This document shows, piece by piece, positions 9,039 to 18,202 of a stretch of DNA of 64,000 nucleotides. Every line of letters starts with the position of its first letter. The stretch's first letter is position 1. The stretch spans positions 1-64,000 of the forward strand of contig JANQJS010000026.1 in assembly GCA_028281535.1 (NCBI GenBank), written 5' to 3'. The notes beneath the pieces are model-generated. The model saw nothing but the letters and a program-made list of their open reading frames with translations. It had not been told where the DNA came from and made no database searches. The stretch is from Sedimentisphaerales bacterium (GTDB taxonomy: Bacteria > Planctomycetota > Phycisphaerae > Sedimentisphaerales > SM23-30). Position numbers and translations under genes: made by a program.

Positions 9039-10082
9039 ATGTATCACGCAAAAGAATTATTTAAAAAATTAGCTACGACAGAAGGAGCCAGTGATTTAAT
9101 TGTTACGGCAGGTTCTGCTCCAACACTTCGTGTCTATCGAACAATGAATCCATTGAACCTTCCTGAATTAACGGGTGAAGATTCTAAAAAGCTTTGCTAT
9201 TCCATATTGGATAAAACGCAGATTGAAGAATTTGAAAAAGAAATGGAACTAGACGTAGCGATTTCTCTGGAAAACATTGGTCGTTTTCGTGTCAATGTCT
9301 TTCGACAAAAACATACCGTGGCGATGGTTGTTCGTATCGTCAGTGAAAAAATCTTGAGCTTCAAAGAACTGCGTGTACCCGAAGCCATAAAATCATTTTC
9401 AAAATTGACTTCTGGCTTGGTACTTGTTACAGGCCCGACCGGTAGTGGTAAATCAACGACCCTTTCAGCGATATTGGATGATATCAATCATACACGATCC
9501 TGCCATATTGTAACAATTGAAGATCCTATTGAGGTGATTCATTCACCGGTCATGGCAACAGTGAATCAACGTGAAGTTGGTACCGATACCGGCTCATATA
9601 ATGAAGCCCTAAAACGCGTGCTACGTCAATCACCTGATGTTATTATGATCGGTGAGATTCGTGACCGGGAATCAGCACAGGCAGCCATTACACTGGCTGA
9701 AACAGGCCACCTAACGTTTGCAACTTTACACACACGTGGTGCTATTTCAGCGGTCAATCGTATGGTAGATATGTTCCCTGCGAATCAAACGCAACAACTT
9801 CGAAGCCAATTATCGGCATCGTTAGCTGGCGTTGTCTGGCAACAGCTTGTCCCAACCCGTGATAATAAACGCTTGGTCTTGGCCTGCGAAATCATGATCG
9901 CAACACCCGCAATTAAAGCACTCATATTAAATGGGAATACCCATGAAATCATCAGCTTGATCCAAACCGGCAAAAAATATGGCATGTGTACGATGGATCA
10001 AGCATTGGAAGAATTACAATACAATGGCGTTGTTGACCTTCATAGCTGCGGCAAAGAACTGGCAACGTCATCAGCTCATTAA
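9039..10082 (+). CDS. pilT: Type IV pilus retraction ATPase PilT
   Basis: A 347-residue member of the PilT branch, which disassembles pili for twitching or DNA uptake. It has the short PAS-like N-domain instead of MshEN and lacks the zinc site of PilB. Walker A is GPTGSGKST (near 132), Walker B has VIMIGEIRD, and the His box is AETGHLTFATLHTRGA, with Arg where the usual Asn-Ser lies. AGG precedes the ATG at 9 nt. Its presence shows that the locus can build a retractable pilus rather than only a secretion pseudopilus. Confidence 0.92.
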   Translation: MYHAKELFKKLATTEGASDLIVTAGSAPTLRVYRTMNPLNLPELTGEDSKKLCYSILDKTQIEEFEKEMELDVAISLENIGRFRVNVFRQKHTVAMVVRIVSEKILSFKELRVPEAIKSFSKLTSGLVLVTGPTGSGKSTTLSAILDDINHTRSCHIVTIEDPIEVIHSPVMATVNQREVGTDTGSYNEALKRVLRQSPDVIMIGEIRDRESAQAAITLAETGHLTFATLHTRGAISAVNRMVDMFPANQTQQLRSQLSASLAGVVWQQLVPTRDNKRLVLACEIMIATPAIKALILNGNTHEIISLIQTGKKYGMCTMDQALEELQYNGVVDLHSCGKELATSSAH

Positions 10083-10111
10083 AAATAGAGATAAAATAAC
10101 AGGCATAATCT

Positions 10112-11317
10112 ATGGCAAATTTTAGTTATAAAGCAAGAGATTTAAAAGGCAATAGCATCGAAGGGCTTAAGCCTGCCGATTCCAGGCAAGATATCCTCGT
10201 CTGGCTTCGCGGCAAAGGTTTGACGGCCGTTTGCATTGATGAAGTCCATGCCGTTGACAAACCAAAACGTAGTTCAAGACGAAACAAAAAAGTAAAGTCC
10301 GCAAATCTATCCGAACTATGTTGGCAGCTCTCCACCATGGTCGAAGGTGGCGTTCCTTTAACCGAAGCCGTAAAAACAATTGCAGACGACATTGACAATC
10401 ATACACTTAAAGAAGCTCTGGATGATATTGGAGAAAAAATTCAAAAGGGTCAATCGTTCAGTGAAAGTATCCAGGATCACCCAAAGATCTTTGACCACCT
10501 TTTTGTATCAATGATCCATGCCGGTGAATCGGGGGGTGCTCTGACACAGACACTTCATCGCCTAGCAGAACACTTCGAGCGTAAAGATCAAATGGCAGGA
10601 AAGATCAAGAAGGCATTATCCTATCCGATCTTTGTCGTTAGTTTTATTACTTTGATTATTATTGCAATCATGACATTTATTATCCCACGCTTTAGAACCT
10701 TGTTTTCTCAAATGGGAAATGAATTGCCCGCTTTCACAGAAATGTTTCTGGGGCTTTATGATGTATTGGTTGACAATCTGTTATATATCATAGCAGGTAC
10801 CGCGCTGATGGTCGGATTATTTACAATATGGGTTAAGTCCAAAAGAGGGTTTGAACAATTCTGTAAATTATCTCTAAAATTTCCATTAGTTGGAAAAATC
10901 ATTCGCTATGGATTCGTCGTAGTCTTTTGTCGCACCATGGCAACACTACTCAGCAATGGTGTCTCTGTTTTAGATGCCCTTAAAATCTTGACGGGCATGA
11001 CAAAAAATACCGTGATAAAAACAGCCATTGAAAAAACACATGGCAACATCGTCGAAGGAGCAAACATCTCCATTAGTATGGCAGCCTCACAATTCTTTCC
11101 CAACATTGTTGTCAAGATGGCACAAGTTGGCGAAGAAAGTGGTGCCATGCCTCGCGTATTGGATCGCACCAGTAATTACTTTGAAAGGAAAGTTGATAAC
11201 AGCATCTCAGCTATGACCGCGGCATTGGAACCGATTATGATTATATCGGTCGGTCTGATTGTATCGGTTGTAGTGGTTGCGCTTTATTTACCAATATTCA
11301 CAATATCAGATATATAA
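10112..11317 (+). CDS. pilC: Inner-membrane platform protein PilC/GspF
   Basis: A 401-residue polytopic protein with two copies of the T2SSF helical domain (about 65-190 and 270-390) and membrane segments near 170-195, 215-245 and 375-397. The motifs MIHAGESGG in the first copy and MAQVGEESG in the second are typical. It anchors the motor ATPases at the inner membrane and is needed for pilin polymerisation. It closes the first transcription unit of the locus; a clear intrinsic terminator follows within 30 bases. Confidence 0.92.
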   Translation: MANFSYKARDLKGNSIEGLKPADSRQDILVWLRGKGLTAVCIDEVHAVDKPKRSSRRNKKVKSANLSELCWQLSTMVEGGVPLTEAVKTIADDIDNHTLKEALDDIGEKIQKGQSFSESIQDHPKIFDHLFVSMIHAGESGGALTQTLHRLAEHFERKDQMAGKIKKALSYPIFVVSFITLIIIAIMTFIIPRFRTLFSQMGNELPAFTEMFLGLYDVLVDNLLYIIAGTALMVGLFTIWVKSKRGFEQFCKLSLKFPLVGKIIRYGFVVVFCRTMATLLSNGVSVLDALKILTGMTKNTVIKTAIEKTHGNIVEGANISISMAASQFFPNIVVKMAQVGEESGAMPRVLDRTSNYFERKVDNSISAMTAALEPIMIISVGLIVSVVVVALYLPIFTISDI

Positions 11318-11343
11318 CGTTTGTATAAACCCAGGAAAATAGG

Positions 11344-11367
11344 AAAACCTCAATTTTGAGGTTTTTT
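11344..11367 (+). terminator. Intrinsic terminator after pilC
   Basis: A perfect 10-bp inverted repeat (AAAACCTCAA / TTGAGGTTTT) with a 2-base centre is followed by a run of T. It lies between pilC and the major pilin gene and divides the locus into two transcription units, although readthrough is possible. Confidence 0.8.
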
Positions 11368-11479
11368 ATATATTTTCGATTTGGCATTTTGTCGAATCAG
11401 ATAATGAATCGTATTTTGTAACAACTAAACTAAGAATTTTCATTAAAACCCATATATTTTATTTTAAGGAGACAGAGAA

Positions 11480-11893
11480 ATGAAAATGCAAAAACGTAAA
11501 AAAGGATTTACCTTGATTGAATTGATGGTAGTAATTCTGATCGTCGGTATCTTGGCCGCCGTATCCGTTCCCATGATGCGTGGTCGTGTGGAAGCTGCCA
11601 AATGGTCAGAAGCAAGTGCTACCGCTGGTGCAATCCGCGTTGCTGTACGTACTTATGCAGCTGAAAAAGGTATCTCAACAGCAACGACCGACTTAGGTGG
11701 TAATACTGCTGATACCGTTCTTTCACAGTTAGGCTTTTTGTCAGGTGATCTGACAGGTACATACTTCAGCGCATCTGATTTTACCATTCAAAATATCAAT
11801 GCAACTACTGGTATTTGCGAAGTTGTGGTAGATGGTACTTCCGCAGGCTTGACAGGCAGTAAGACATTGCGTGCAAATGGTGATTTTAACTAA
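11480..11893 (+). CDS. Major pilin/pseudopilin (GspG-like)
   Basis: A 137-residue prepilin. A short basic leader ends in KKG before FTLIELMVVILIVGILAAV, giving a classical type III signal with Gly at -1 and Glu at +5. The N-terminal helix is followed by a small variable domain. A strong Shine-Dalgarno (AAGGAGA) precedes the ATG, and the gene is preceded by its own 110-base leader after a terminator. Strong translation signals, first place in the unit and small size suggest it is the major subunit. No prepilin peptidase gene is seen in the window. Confidence 0.88.
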   Translation: MKMQKRKKGFTLIELMVVILIVGILAAVSVPMMRGRVEAAKWSEASATAGAIRVAVRTYAAEKGISTATTDLGGNTADTVLSQLGFLSGDLTGTYFSASDFTIQNINATTGICEVVVDGTSAGLTGSKTLRANGDFN

Positions 11894-11973
11894 ATCATCC
11901 ATTCAAAACGTTTGATCACCTAACGGTGAATTTGTAGATATTTACTGCTCCCCCATTGCTGTGCAAGGGAAAC

Positions 11974-12444
11974 ATGATGCTGTCAAAAAAAATGACAACA
12001 AGGACTCGGTCTGGTTTTACCGTGATCGAAGCGATGTTTGTAGTGTTGATTCTTTCCATCGCCTCACTGGGGATGCTCTGCTATCAATACTTAACCGTGA
12101 AGTACTCACGAATCGCGGGTGCTGAACTGACCGCCGTGCGAACCGCACAGCTTCTGATTGAAGACTGGAAAAGCACTGGGGGAGCAACAGACTACGATCC
12201 TACGATTCTAAATCTAGGGATCAGGAAATCTGGCAGTGTCTACAAAATGACGGTCGATTCACTACCTATGCATATAAATTTAGCATCTACCGATGTGGCC
12301 ACCGACGGTGCGTCACAGACCCTGCTGCGAAAATTAGATGTGCTGGTAGAATGGCGAAAAGATTACGCACCAGGAAAACTGGACACCAATCCGTCCAGTT
12401 ATGGTATCTCAACCTTTGTTCGCGTTGATCAAACAACAGGATAA
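11974..12444 (+). CDS. Minor pseudopilin (GspI/PilV-like)
   Basis: A 156-residue protein whose basic leader ends in RSG before FTVIEAMFVVLILSIASLGML, a type III prepilin signal with Glu5. The remaining 120 residues form a small periplasmic domain. The ATG at 11974 is chosen because AAGGGA lies close before it; the frame is also open to 11956. Order after the major pilin and before a J-type pseudopilin suggests the I/V role, but assignment by position is inference. Confidence 0.75.
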   Translation: MMLSKKMTTRTRSGFTVIEAMFVVLILSIASLGMLCYQYLTVKYSRIAGAELTAVRTAQLLIEDWKSTGGATDYDPTILNLGIRKSGSVYKMTVDSLPMHINLASTDVATDGASQTLLRKLDVLVEWRKDYAPGKLDTNPSSYGISTFVRVDQTTG

Positions 12445-12451
12445 TCGTACT

Positions 12452-13102
12452 ATGATGCATGGACAAAAGAAACAAGGGTTCACCCTACTGGAGATGATGA
12501 TTTCCATCACGATTACAGTTATTCCTATTATGGCTGTTGCGGCGATGTTGTCGAATGGACAACGTACATGGAATAATGTCTACAGTTCTACTTTTACCCA
12601 GCTTCAGGCGGAATCCATGACCGCCCTTTTGTCGTTTGGACAATGGGGCCGGCGATCCAATCGCGATAATTATGTGATCTATGATGTAACACGAGGCAAC
12701 TATACAGAAGCCTTACCACGAACAACCGACCCAGTAGAAGTTGTTTCAGGCGAAGCGGTCGAATTCCATTACTGGGATGCCGTCAAACCTTCAGAGATCA
12801 TGTTGAATGTGAATATTGAAGCAACCCATTACGCACTTTTCTATCTTGAAAATAAAAAACTCAAGATTGACCGAGGCCCCTATCCGCCGCAAGCGGTTCA
12901 AAGGGGAAAACGGCGAAGTGGTCCAAATGTGACAACAGAAGTGATTGCTGACAATGTAAAAAAAGTTGAATTCAGCCATACCATCGCTGGGGGATCTCCC
13001 CAAGGCGCGGTACGGATTGTATTAACCATGCAAGATCCAGAGACAAAAAAAGAAACCACGGTAATGACAACAACACTATTACGCATTGGGTGGCCGAGGT
13101 AA
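12452..13102 (+). CDS. Minor pseudopilin (GspJ/PilW-like)
   Basis: A 216-residue prepilin with leader KKQG before FTLLEMMISITITVIPIMAV. The larger globular domain is consistent with GspJ/PilW-type minor subunits that cap the fibre. The ATG at 12452 follows the previous stop by 7 bases, with AGGATAA just upstream; an upstream in-frame ATG at 12401 would overlap the preceding gene and adds a non-signal-like N-terminus. It ends two bases before the start of the next gene. Confidence 0.78.
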   Translation: MMHGQKKQGFTLLEMMISITITVIPIMAVAAMLSNGQRTWNNVYSSTFTQLQAESMTALLSFGQWGRRSNRDNYVIYDVTRGNYTEALPRTTDPVEVVSGEAVEFHYWDAVKPSEIMLNVNIEATHYALFYLENKKLKIDRGPYPPQAVQRGKRRSGPNVTTEVIADNVKKVEFSHTIAGGSPQGAVRIVLTMQDPETKKETTVMTTTLLRIGWPR

Positions 13103-13103
13103 A

Positions 13104-14999
13104 ATGATGAATCAAATGTCTCAAAAACAATGTCATAAGGCCAAAGGATCAGCGATCGTTTATACGATGTTTGCGATTATTATCTCAACCATTATGGGAA
13201 TGAGTTTATTATCGCTTTCATATAGCGTGCGAGCGCAATCTGCTAAGATAAAAAACGAAACAGCATCGCTTTTTGCCGCAGAAGCAGCCTATGAACAAGC
13301 GGTATTTTGGATGACCCGGCAGGCTGATTTATTAACCACATTAAAAAGCTATCCGAATGGCATAAAAAACCCCATACCTATCTCAGCGTTTTCAGGCAGT
13401 TCGAGTGATTACACTATCAGTTTTCATGATTTCTTTTATGCGCGTCCCGTCTTCAAAATTGAAGCAGTTGGCCATGCTGGTCCTGTGGACAAAATGCTAG
13501 AGGCTTATGTTGTGCAAGCAGTCAGCGGATGGGATGGTACCCATCAGGTTCCTAGTAGCGCGAACACCACCGTTGCATGGCCGTTTTCTGGTGGTGAAGT
13601 GATTAACACACCTCTGCATATTAACAAAATAAATGACTCACCTGATGTAAAAGATATTCGAATCTATGGACGACCAACATTTGCCAAACGGGTCGAATTT
13701 GGTGAATCAAAAGGTAACAAGTATACTGCTTCTGATTTAGCCCTTTTTAAAGGCGGCGTCAGCTTCAATCAACCTGATAATAAAATCAATGATAAAGCAG
13801 CCCTGGAAAGTCGAGTGAATCGTTTTATAATGAATATCGAACAATTTGGTAATCCAGTAGACTTTATCATTACGCCTGTAAAAAGTACAGCAGCCAAAGG
13901 TCTGACAGAACCTGCAGTACAAATCGAATTTTATGTCGAAGGTGGCGTGGGTAAAATGCGCATCACCAATAATTGCACCGTGCAAGTGTCACTAACATCG
14001 CCTGATGAAACAATTCCAACCTATGATTACAAAGTAGATCCAACAGGTGACGGCTCCACTTATGTAAAATATCCCGTATATTGCTACCACTATGCAGCTA
14101 ACGGAAATACCGGAACCGTTTATGATATTTCATCGACCTATGTGACTCAGGAAATTGATGGTATTAAATCAACGCCAGGTGGTCAAATTTTCGTTAATGG
14201 AAATGTCATCTTAGGATCAGACAAATCAGTAGATATGTTCGTTAAAGGCAAAATATCCATCATGGCAACAGGAAACATCTGGATAGGTAATCCTATTAAA
14301 GTCGATGGACCTCGGGACGCAGATGGCATGCCAACCAAAGATAACCCAAATATCTTAGGATTGATTTCTCAAGGCGTCATTAAAGTCATCGATCCTGTTT
14401 TGGCCTCATACAATCCTGTCACCAGGACTGATCAAGTAGGACCAGAAGAAATCTCCGGATTAACCTACCGCCCGGTTGCAATACATGAAAGCGATACCGG
14501 TTGGAATATGTTACAAAAAGCAGGATATGCAATAGCCGGTTTTTCGATCAACGATGGTTACTATGCTGAATCTGTCCCAGGTGGCGGCGGCGGTGGCGGT
14601 GGCGACGATGATGACGACGGTGTTGATGACGACGGAGATGGAGAAGGTCATGAGAGTGAACCACTATTTATGCGTATTTTACCCGGTGTTGTTACAGTCG
14701 AAGCTGCAATTACCGTCGGTGGTGGTGGCTGGGGTGCAGAAAATGTCGGTGATCGATATACCGATTCGCTTTATTACGATACTTTAGTGGTTCGTGGTTC
14801 TATTGTGGAAGTGGTACGTGGAATTGTGGGCAGTGCCCCACCATTATGGCGACGCGGCCATTACAATGGTTTTACCAAACGATATTATTTTGATGAACGC
14901 TTGCTTCAGGGCATCCTTCCAGGCGATGTCTGGCTGCAAAGCAAATATGTACCTGTCCCTGCTGGATGGCATGACTACAGGTTAAGCAAGAAAAAATAA
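13104..14999 (+). CDS. PilX/GspK-like large minor pilin with Gly/Asp-rich segment
   Basis: A 631-residue protein. The leader ends in KAKG before a hydrophobic helix SAIVYTMFAIIISTIMGMS, which lacks the Glu5 of ordinary pilins, as in GspK and many PilX proteins; FAAEAAYEQAVFWM after the helix is typical of PilX. The rest is a large beta-rich extracellular domain. At about residues 492-517 there is an uninterrupted Gly run followed by Asp-rich sequence ending near GHE, which could be a flexible or calcium-binding linker. The start is the ATG at 13104 after GAGGT. Confidence 0.75.
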   Translation: MMNQMSQKQCHKAKGSAIVYTMFAIIISTIMGMSLLSLSYSVRAQSAKIKNETASLFAAEAAYEQAVFWMTRQADLLTTLKSYPNGIKNPIPISAFSGSSSDYTISFHDFFYARPVFKIEAVGHAGPVDKMLEAYVVQAVSGWDGTHQVPSSANTTVAWPFSGGEVINTPLHINKINDSPDVKDIRIYGRPTFAKRVEFGESKGNKYTASDLALFKGGVSFNQPDNKINDKAALESRVNRFIMNIEQFGNPVDFIITPVKSTAAKGLTEPAVQIEFYVEGGVGKMRITNNCTVQVSLTSPDETIPTYDYKVDPTGDGSTYVKYPVYCYHYAANGNTGTVYDISSTYVTQEIDGIKSTPGGQIFVNGNVILGSDKSVDMFVKGKISIMATGNIWIGNPIKVDGPRDADGMPTKDNPNILGLISQGVIKVIDPVLASYNPVTRTDQVGPEEISGLTYRPVAIHESDTGWNMLQKAGYAIAGFSINDGYYAESVPGGGGGGGGDDDDDGVDDDGDGEGHESEPLFMRILPGVVTVEAAITVGGGGWGAENVGDRYTDSLYYDTLVVRGSIVEVVRGIVGSAPPLWRRGHYNGFTKRYYFDERLLQGILPGDVWLQSKYVPVPAGWHDYRLSKKK

Positions 15000-15035
15000 A
15001 ATAATGGAGATGTTTTTTCGGAGGCAACGAAAACA

Positions 15036-16067
15036 TTGGGATTTAAATTTTTAAAAAATCATACGTTCGGAATCGATATTGATGAGCATTGCATCAAAGT
15101 GGTTCAATTGCGTCAGCAAGGCAAAGGATTTGCCGTTGTTGCCGCAGATCAGGTGGAGTTCCAGTCGTTTTCAGATAATCCAACCCAACAGCAGATCACT
15201 GCGATTCGCAGCTGTCTTAAAAATTCAGGGATCAAAGCGAAGCAGGCTATTGGTTGCATTAAATCAGATGATGCCGTTATTCACAACTTTGAATTTCCCA
15301 ACCTACCTGAACAGGAACTTAAGCAGGCGGTTCTATTAGATGCCGAACAAACCTGTCCATTCCCACTTCAACAAGGTGTGGTTGATTATCATCTCTTTGA
15401 AAGACAAACAGGACATCAGATCCAAGGAATCATGGTCGCAGCTCTAAAAGAATCTGTTGAGCAGCGTCGCAGCACCATCCAAAAAGCCTCAGTCAACTGT
15501 GCACTGATCGATATTGATCGCATGGCACTGATTAATTGTCTTGAGCAAACACAGACAATAGAAAAAGACCAAGTCGTGGCCATTTTAAATATTGGCCCAT
15601 CAATTTGTAATTTAATCATCGTCAAAAAAGATACAATCCCCTTCCTACGTGATTTGCCCCATGGCTCTGATGAAATAATAGAATCTCTGGCCATTGAGCA
15701 TGAAGATAAACAGGAAACCATTCGAGAATTACTTTTTCACCCGGAACATCTGGGCGATCCGAATATAACTCTGGGACGCAGTCTCATGAGTGTCTGCCAG
15801 CCACTGATTACACAGATCATGGATACGATTCGTTATTATTATATTAACCAGAAAGTTAATACAGTGGATCGTATGCTGGTCTGTGGCGATTTTGCCCTGG
15901 CACACAATTTTATTGAAATGCTGGATATGCAACTTCCCACAACAGTAGAGCTTTGGAATCCATTTAACGATATCAGCTACGATGAATCAGCCGAATATAG
16001 TGATTTGCTAAAAACGGCTGGACCTAAAATGGTCGTCGCAGCTGGCCTGGCCATGAGGAGTATATAG
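15036..16067 (+). CDS. pilM: Type IV pilus assembly protein PilM
   Basis: A 343-residue actin-like cytoplasmic protein. The N-terminal phosphate loop has FGIDIDEHCIKVVQL, and the second half carries the conserved nucleotide-binding strand ILNIGPSICNLIIV and VDRMLVCGDFAL. PilM couples the motor to the inner-membrane PilN-PilO complex. The start is TTG at 15036 after GGAGG, because no ATG or GTG would keep the first beta-strand. It is followed by pilN after 2 bases. Confidence 0.88.
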   Translation: MGFKFLKNHTFGIDIDEHCIKVVQLRQQGKGFAVVAADQVEFQSFSDNPTQQQITAIRSCLKNSGIKAKQAIGCIKSDDAVIHNFEFPNLPEQELKQAVLLDAEQTCPFPLQQGVVDYHLFERQTGHQIQGIMVAALKESVEQRRSTIQKASVNCALIDIDRMALINCLEQTQTIEKDQVVAILNIGPSICNLIIVKKDTIPFLRDLPHGSDEIIESLAIEHEDKQETIRELLFHPEHLGDPNITLGRSLMSVCQPLITQIMDTIRYYYINQKVNTVDRMLVCGDFALAHNFIEMLDMQLPTTVELWNPFNDISYDESAEYSDLLKTAGPKMVVAAGLAMRSI

Positions 16068-16069
16068 AT

Positions 16070-16717
16070 ATGATCGAAATTGATCTACTACATGGCCAGG
16101 GAAAACCCATAAAAAGCAATCCGCTTAATATCGCGGCTGTGACATTGCTATTTATGATCCCGATCGGATTGGGATTAATTGTATCAACAAGTTATATGCA
16201 AGCTAAACACGAAAGTGTCATAAAAGCAAAACAATTGCAACAACTGGATGACAAAGCGGCTTCATTAGCCAAAGCACGTGTCTTCCAGGAAAATGTGAAT
16301 AGCTACGTCAGTGTAACGGATGATACGTTAAGAGAAACCGCAAGAATTATGCCCCGCTATACACAGTGGTCCCCTATCATCCAGGCCATTGCTCGAAAAA
16401 TCCCTGAAGGATTCGTTCTCAAAGACCTCAGTGTCACCAAACAACCGATCCAAATTGACACCACACAGGTCGGCAATCCAAAACAAAAAATTAAAATCAA
16501 TGTATTCAAACGTACGCTGCACATTAGTTTATACAATTTTAGTGAATCGGACGGTGATGCGAGTATTGAAAATTTTATACACAACTTGAAACGAAACAGT
16601 TCATTTAAACAACAAGTCGAGGAAGTTCGCCTCGTCGGTCATACCATGGAAACGATGAAACGAAATCAAGTCCCACGTTATGACATTGATTGTATTTTAA
16701 TAGCTGCAAAAGAATAA
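16070..16717 (+). CDS. pilN: Type IV pilus assembly protein PilN
   Basis: A 215-residue bitopic membrane protein. The short cytoplasmic N-terminus (MIEIDLLHGQ) resembles the PilM-binding peptide INLLP of PilN, followed by a transmembrane helix (about 22-42), a coiled coil and a ferredoxin-like periplasmic domain. AGGAG precedes the ATG. Order between pilM and pilO confirms the identity. Confidence 0.82.
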   Translation: MIEIDLLHGQGKPIKSNPLNIAAVTLLFMIPIGLGLIVSTSYMQAKHESVIKAKQLQQLDDKAASLAKARVFQENVNSYVSVTDDTLRETARIMPRYTQWSPIIQAIARKIPEGFVLKDLSVTKQPIQIDTTQVGNPKQKIKINVFKRTLHISLYNFSESDGDASIENFIHNLKRNSSFKQQVEEVRLVGHTMETMKRNQVPRYDIDCILIAAKE

Positions 16718-16721
16718 TATT

Positions 16722-17408
16722 ATGGCACAGAAATCAAAACAACAATTTACAACGATTACAATCATTTGGATTGTCTGTATGGTCGCTTGTGGTGGTGCAT
16801 ACCAATTCCTACTCAAACCTGAGCAGGACGCACTAGCCGCGACCACAAGGAAAATCAACGAAAAAGAACGATTGTATAATATAATTTTGGATTCAACCAC
16901 CCAGCAGGCAAAACAAGCAAACATCAGTAAAGTGAAAGATGCACAAGATCGCTTCAGAAACTTTGTCACTCGCCCAGAACTGATCAGCGACATGACATTA
17001 AGTATGAATCGAATTGCCAGCCAACTAAAACTGGATCTCTTTTCAACCAAAGGTAAAAGCGAAGATAGCTTTGAAGAAATCGCTAACAGCAAAATTTTAG
17101 GCGTCAATGAAATTGGTGTCACTTTCACCAGCAGTTTTAATCAATTTGCCAGTTTTTTAACAACACTGGAACGACATAAGCCTGTGATGCTGATAGACAC
17201 TTTTAGTATTTCACGTGAACCCAAAAATGACCTGAAAAATTCAGCTAAATTAGCAATTAATATTCTTACACAAACAGACTCAAAAACAGAGCTAAATGAC
17301 TTTGTTAACAAATTGAGTTACAAGCCCCCCCCAAAACAAACGGGTCCAGGTGTTGGAAATATGATTATGACAAATTTATCTGCCATTAAAGGGCTTTTAC
17401 AAAAATGA
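16722..17408 (+). CDS. pilO: Type IV pilus assembly protein PilO
   Basis: A 228-residue bitopic protein with a short N-terminus, a transmembrane helix (about 9-27), a coiled coil (30-75) and a periplasmic domain with the PilO-like segment FNQFASFLTTLERHKPVMLID. It forms the inner-membrane alignment complex with PilN. Its stop codon overlaps the start of the next gene by 4 bases (ATGA), a sign of translational coupling to the ParA-type ATPase. Confidence 0.82.
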   Translation: MAQKSKQQFTTITIIWIVCMVACGGAYQFLLKPEQDALAATTRKINEKERLYNIILDSTTQQAKQANISKVKDAQDRFRNFVTRPELISDMTLSMNRIASQLKLDLFSTKGKSEDSFEEIANSKILGVNEIGVTFTSSFNQFASFLTTLERHKPVMLIDTFSISREPKNDLKNSAKLAINILTQTDSKTELNDFVNKLSYKPPPKQTGPGVGNMIMTNLSAIKGLLQK

Positions 17409-18202
17409 GAACGATTGCAGTATCAAATCAAAAAGGTGGTGTGGGTAAATCTACCACAGCGGTTAATCTGGCAGCAGCGTTGGCGCGATGGGATTACCGT
17501 GTCCTGCTGATTGACCTGGATCCACAGGGACATGCTGGCATGGGCGTGGGTGCTGAATTGCAAGACTCTCAAGAAACTATTTACGAGGTTCTAACCGCTG
17601 AAACATCTATTCGTGATGTAATCATTGGCTCAGAATTTGAAACATTACAATTAATTCCAAGTGACATTTTGTTGTCAGGAATTGACGTAGATCTTGCAAA
17701 CACGCCTCAGCGAGAATTTCGTTTACGCAAAGCACTCGAGCCGCTTCAGGAAGAATATGATTATTGCATTATCGACTGCTCACCTTCACTAAGTGTTTTA
17801 ACATTGAATGGTCTGGTTGCCAGTGACGAAGTGATTGTGCCAGTCCAAACGCATTACTATGCAACTGAAGGAATGAAGCAGCTATTGGAAACCTTTGTTC
17901 TGGTCAAAAAACACTTCAACCCAGAGATTCAAATTCTCGGCGTACTCTTAACCATGGCAGAAACCGCAACGCGACTGGCCAAAGATATCGAAAGTCAATT
18001 GAGAGGCCATTTTGGTCGCTTAGTATTTAAAACTAAAATTCGAAGAAATATACGTTTAGCCGAAGCACCCAGTGCTGGCCAAAACATATTTACCTATGAC
18101 AAAAATAGCAATGGTGCAAAAGATTATCTGGCGTTAGCCCAGGAGATTTCAGGACATGAAACGCAAGTCAGGACTACAGAAGAAAATATCGTCCATATTT
18201 GA
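17405..18202 (+). CDS. ParA/Soj-family ATPase within the pilus operon
   Basis: A 265-residue deviant-Walker ATPase. The N-terminus holds KGGVGKSTTAVNLAAAL with the signature Lys, then LIDLDPQGHAGMGVG, and later YDYCIIDCSPSL, as in ParA/Soj. No ParB or parS site is seen nearby. Its overlap with pilO upstream and with the next gene downstream suggests that it serves the pilus machine, for example in placing it in the cell, as ParA/MinD-type ATPases do for other surface machines. That role is inference; a chromosome-partition role cannot be excluded. Confidence 0.85.
   Translation: MRTIAVSNQKGGVGKSTTAVNLAAALARWDYRVLLIDLDPQGHAGMGVGAELQDSQETIYEVLTAETSIRDVIIGSEFETLQLIPSDILLSGIDVDLANTPQREFRLRKALEPLQEEYDYCIIDCSPSLSVLTLNGLVASDEVIVPVQTHYYATEGMKQLLETFVLVKKHFNPEIQILGVLLTMAETATRLAKDIESQLRGHFGRLVFKTKIRRNIRLAEAPSAGQNIFTYDKNSNGAKDYLALAQEISGHETQVRTTEENIVHI

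Noticed and set aside
17405-18202. Chromosome or plasmid partition locus (parAB)
   Set aside because: No ParB gene or parS-like sites nearby, and the gene is embedded in and overlaps the pilus operon.
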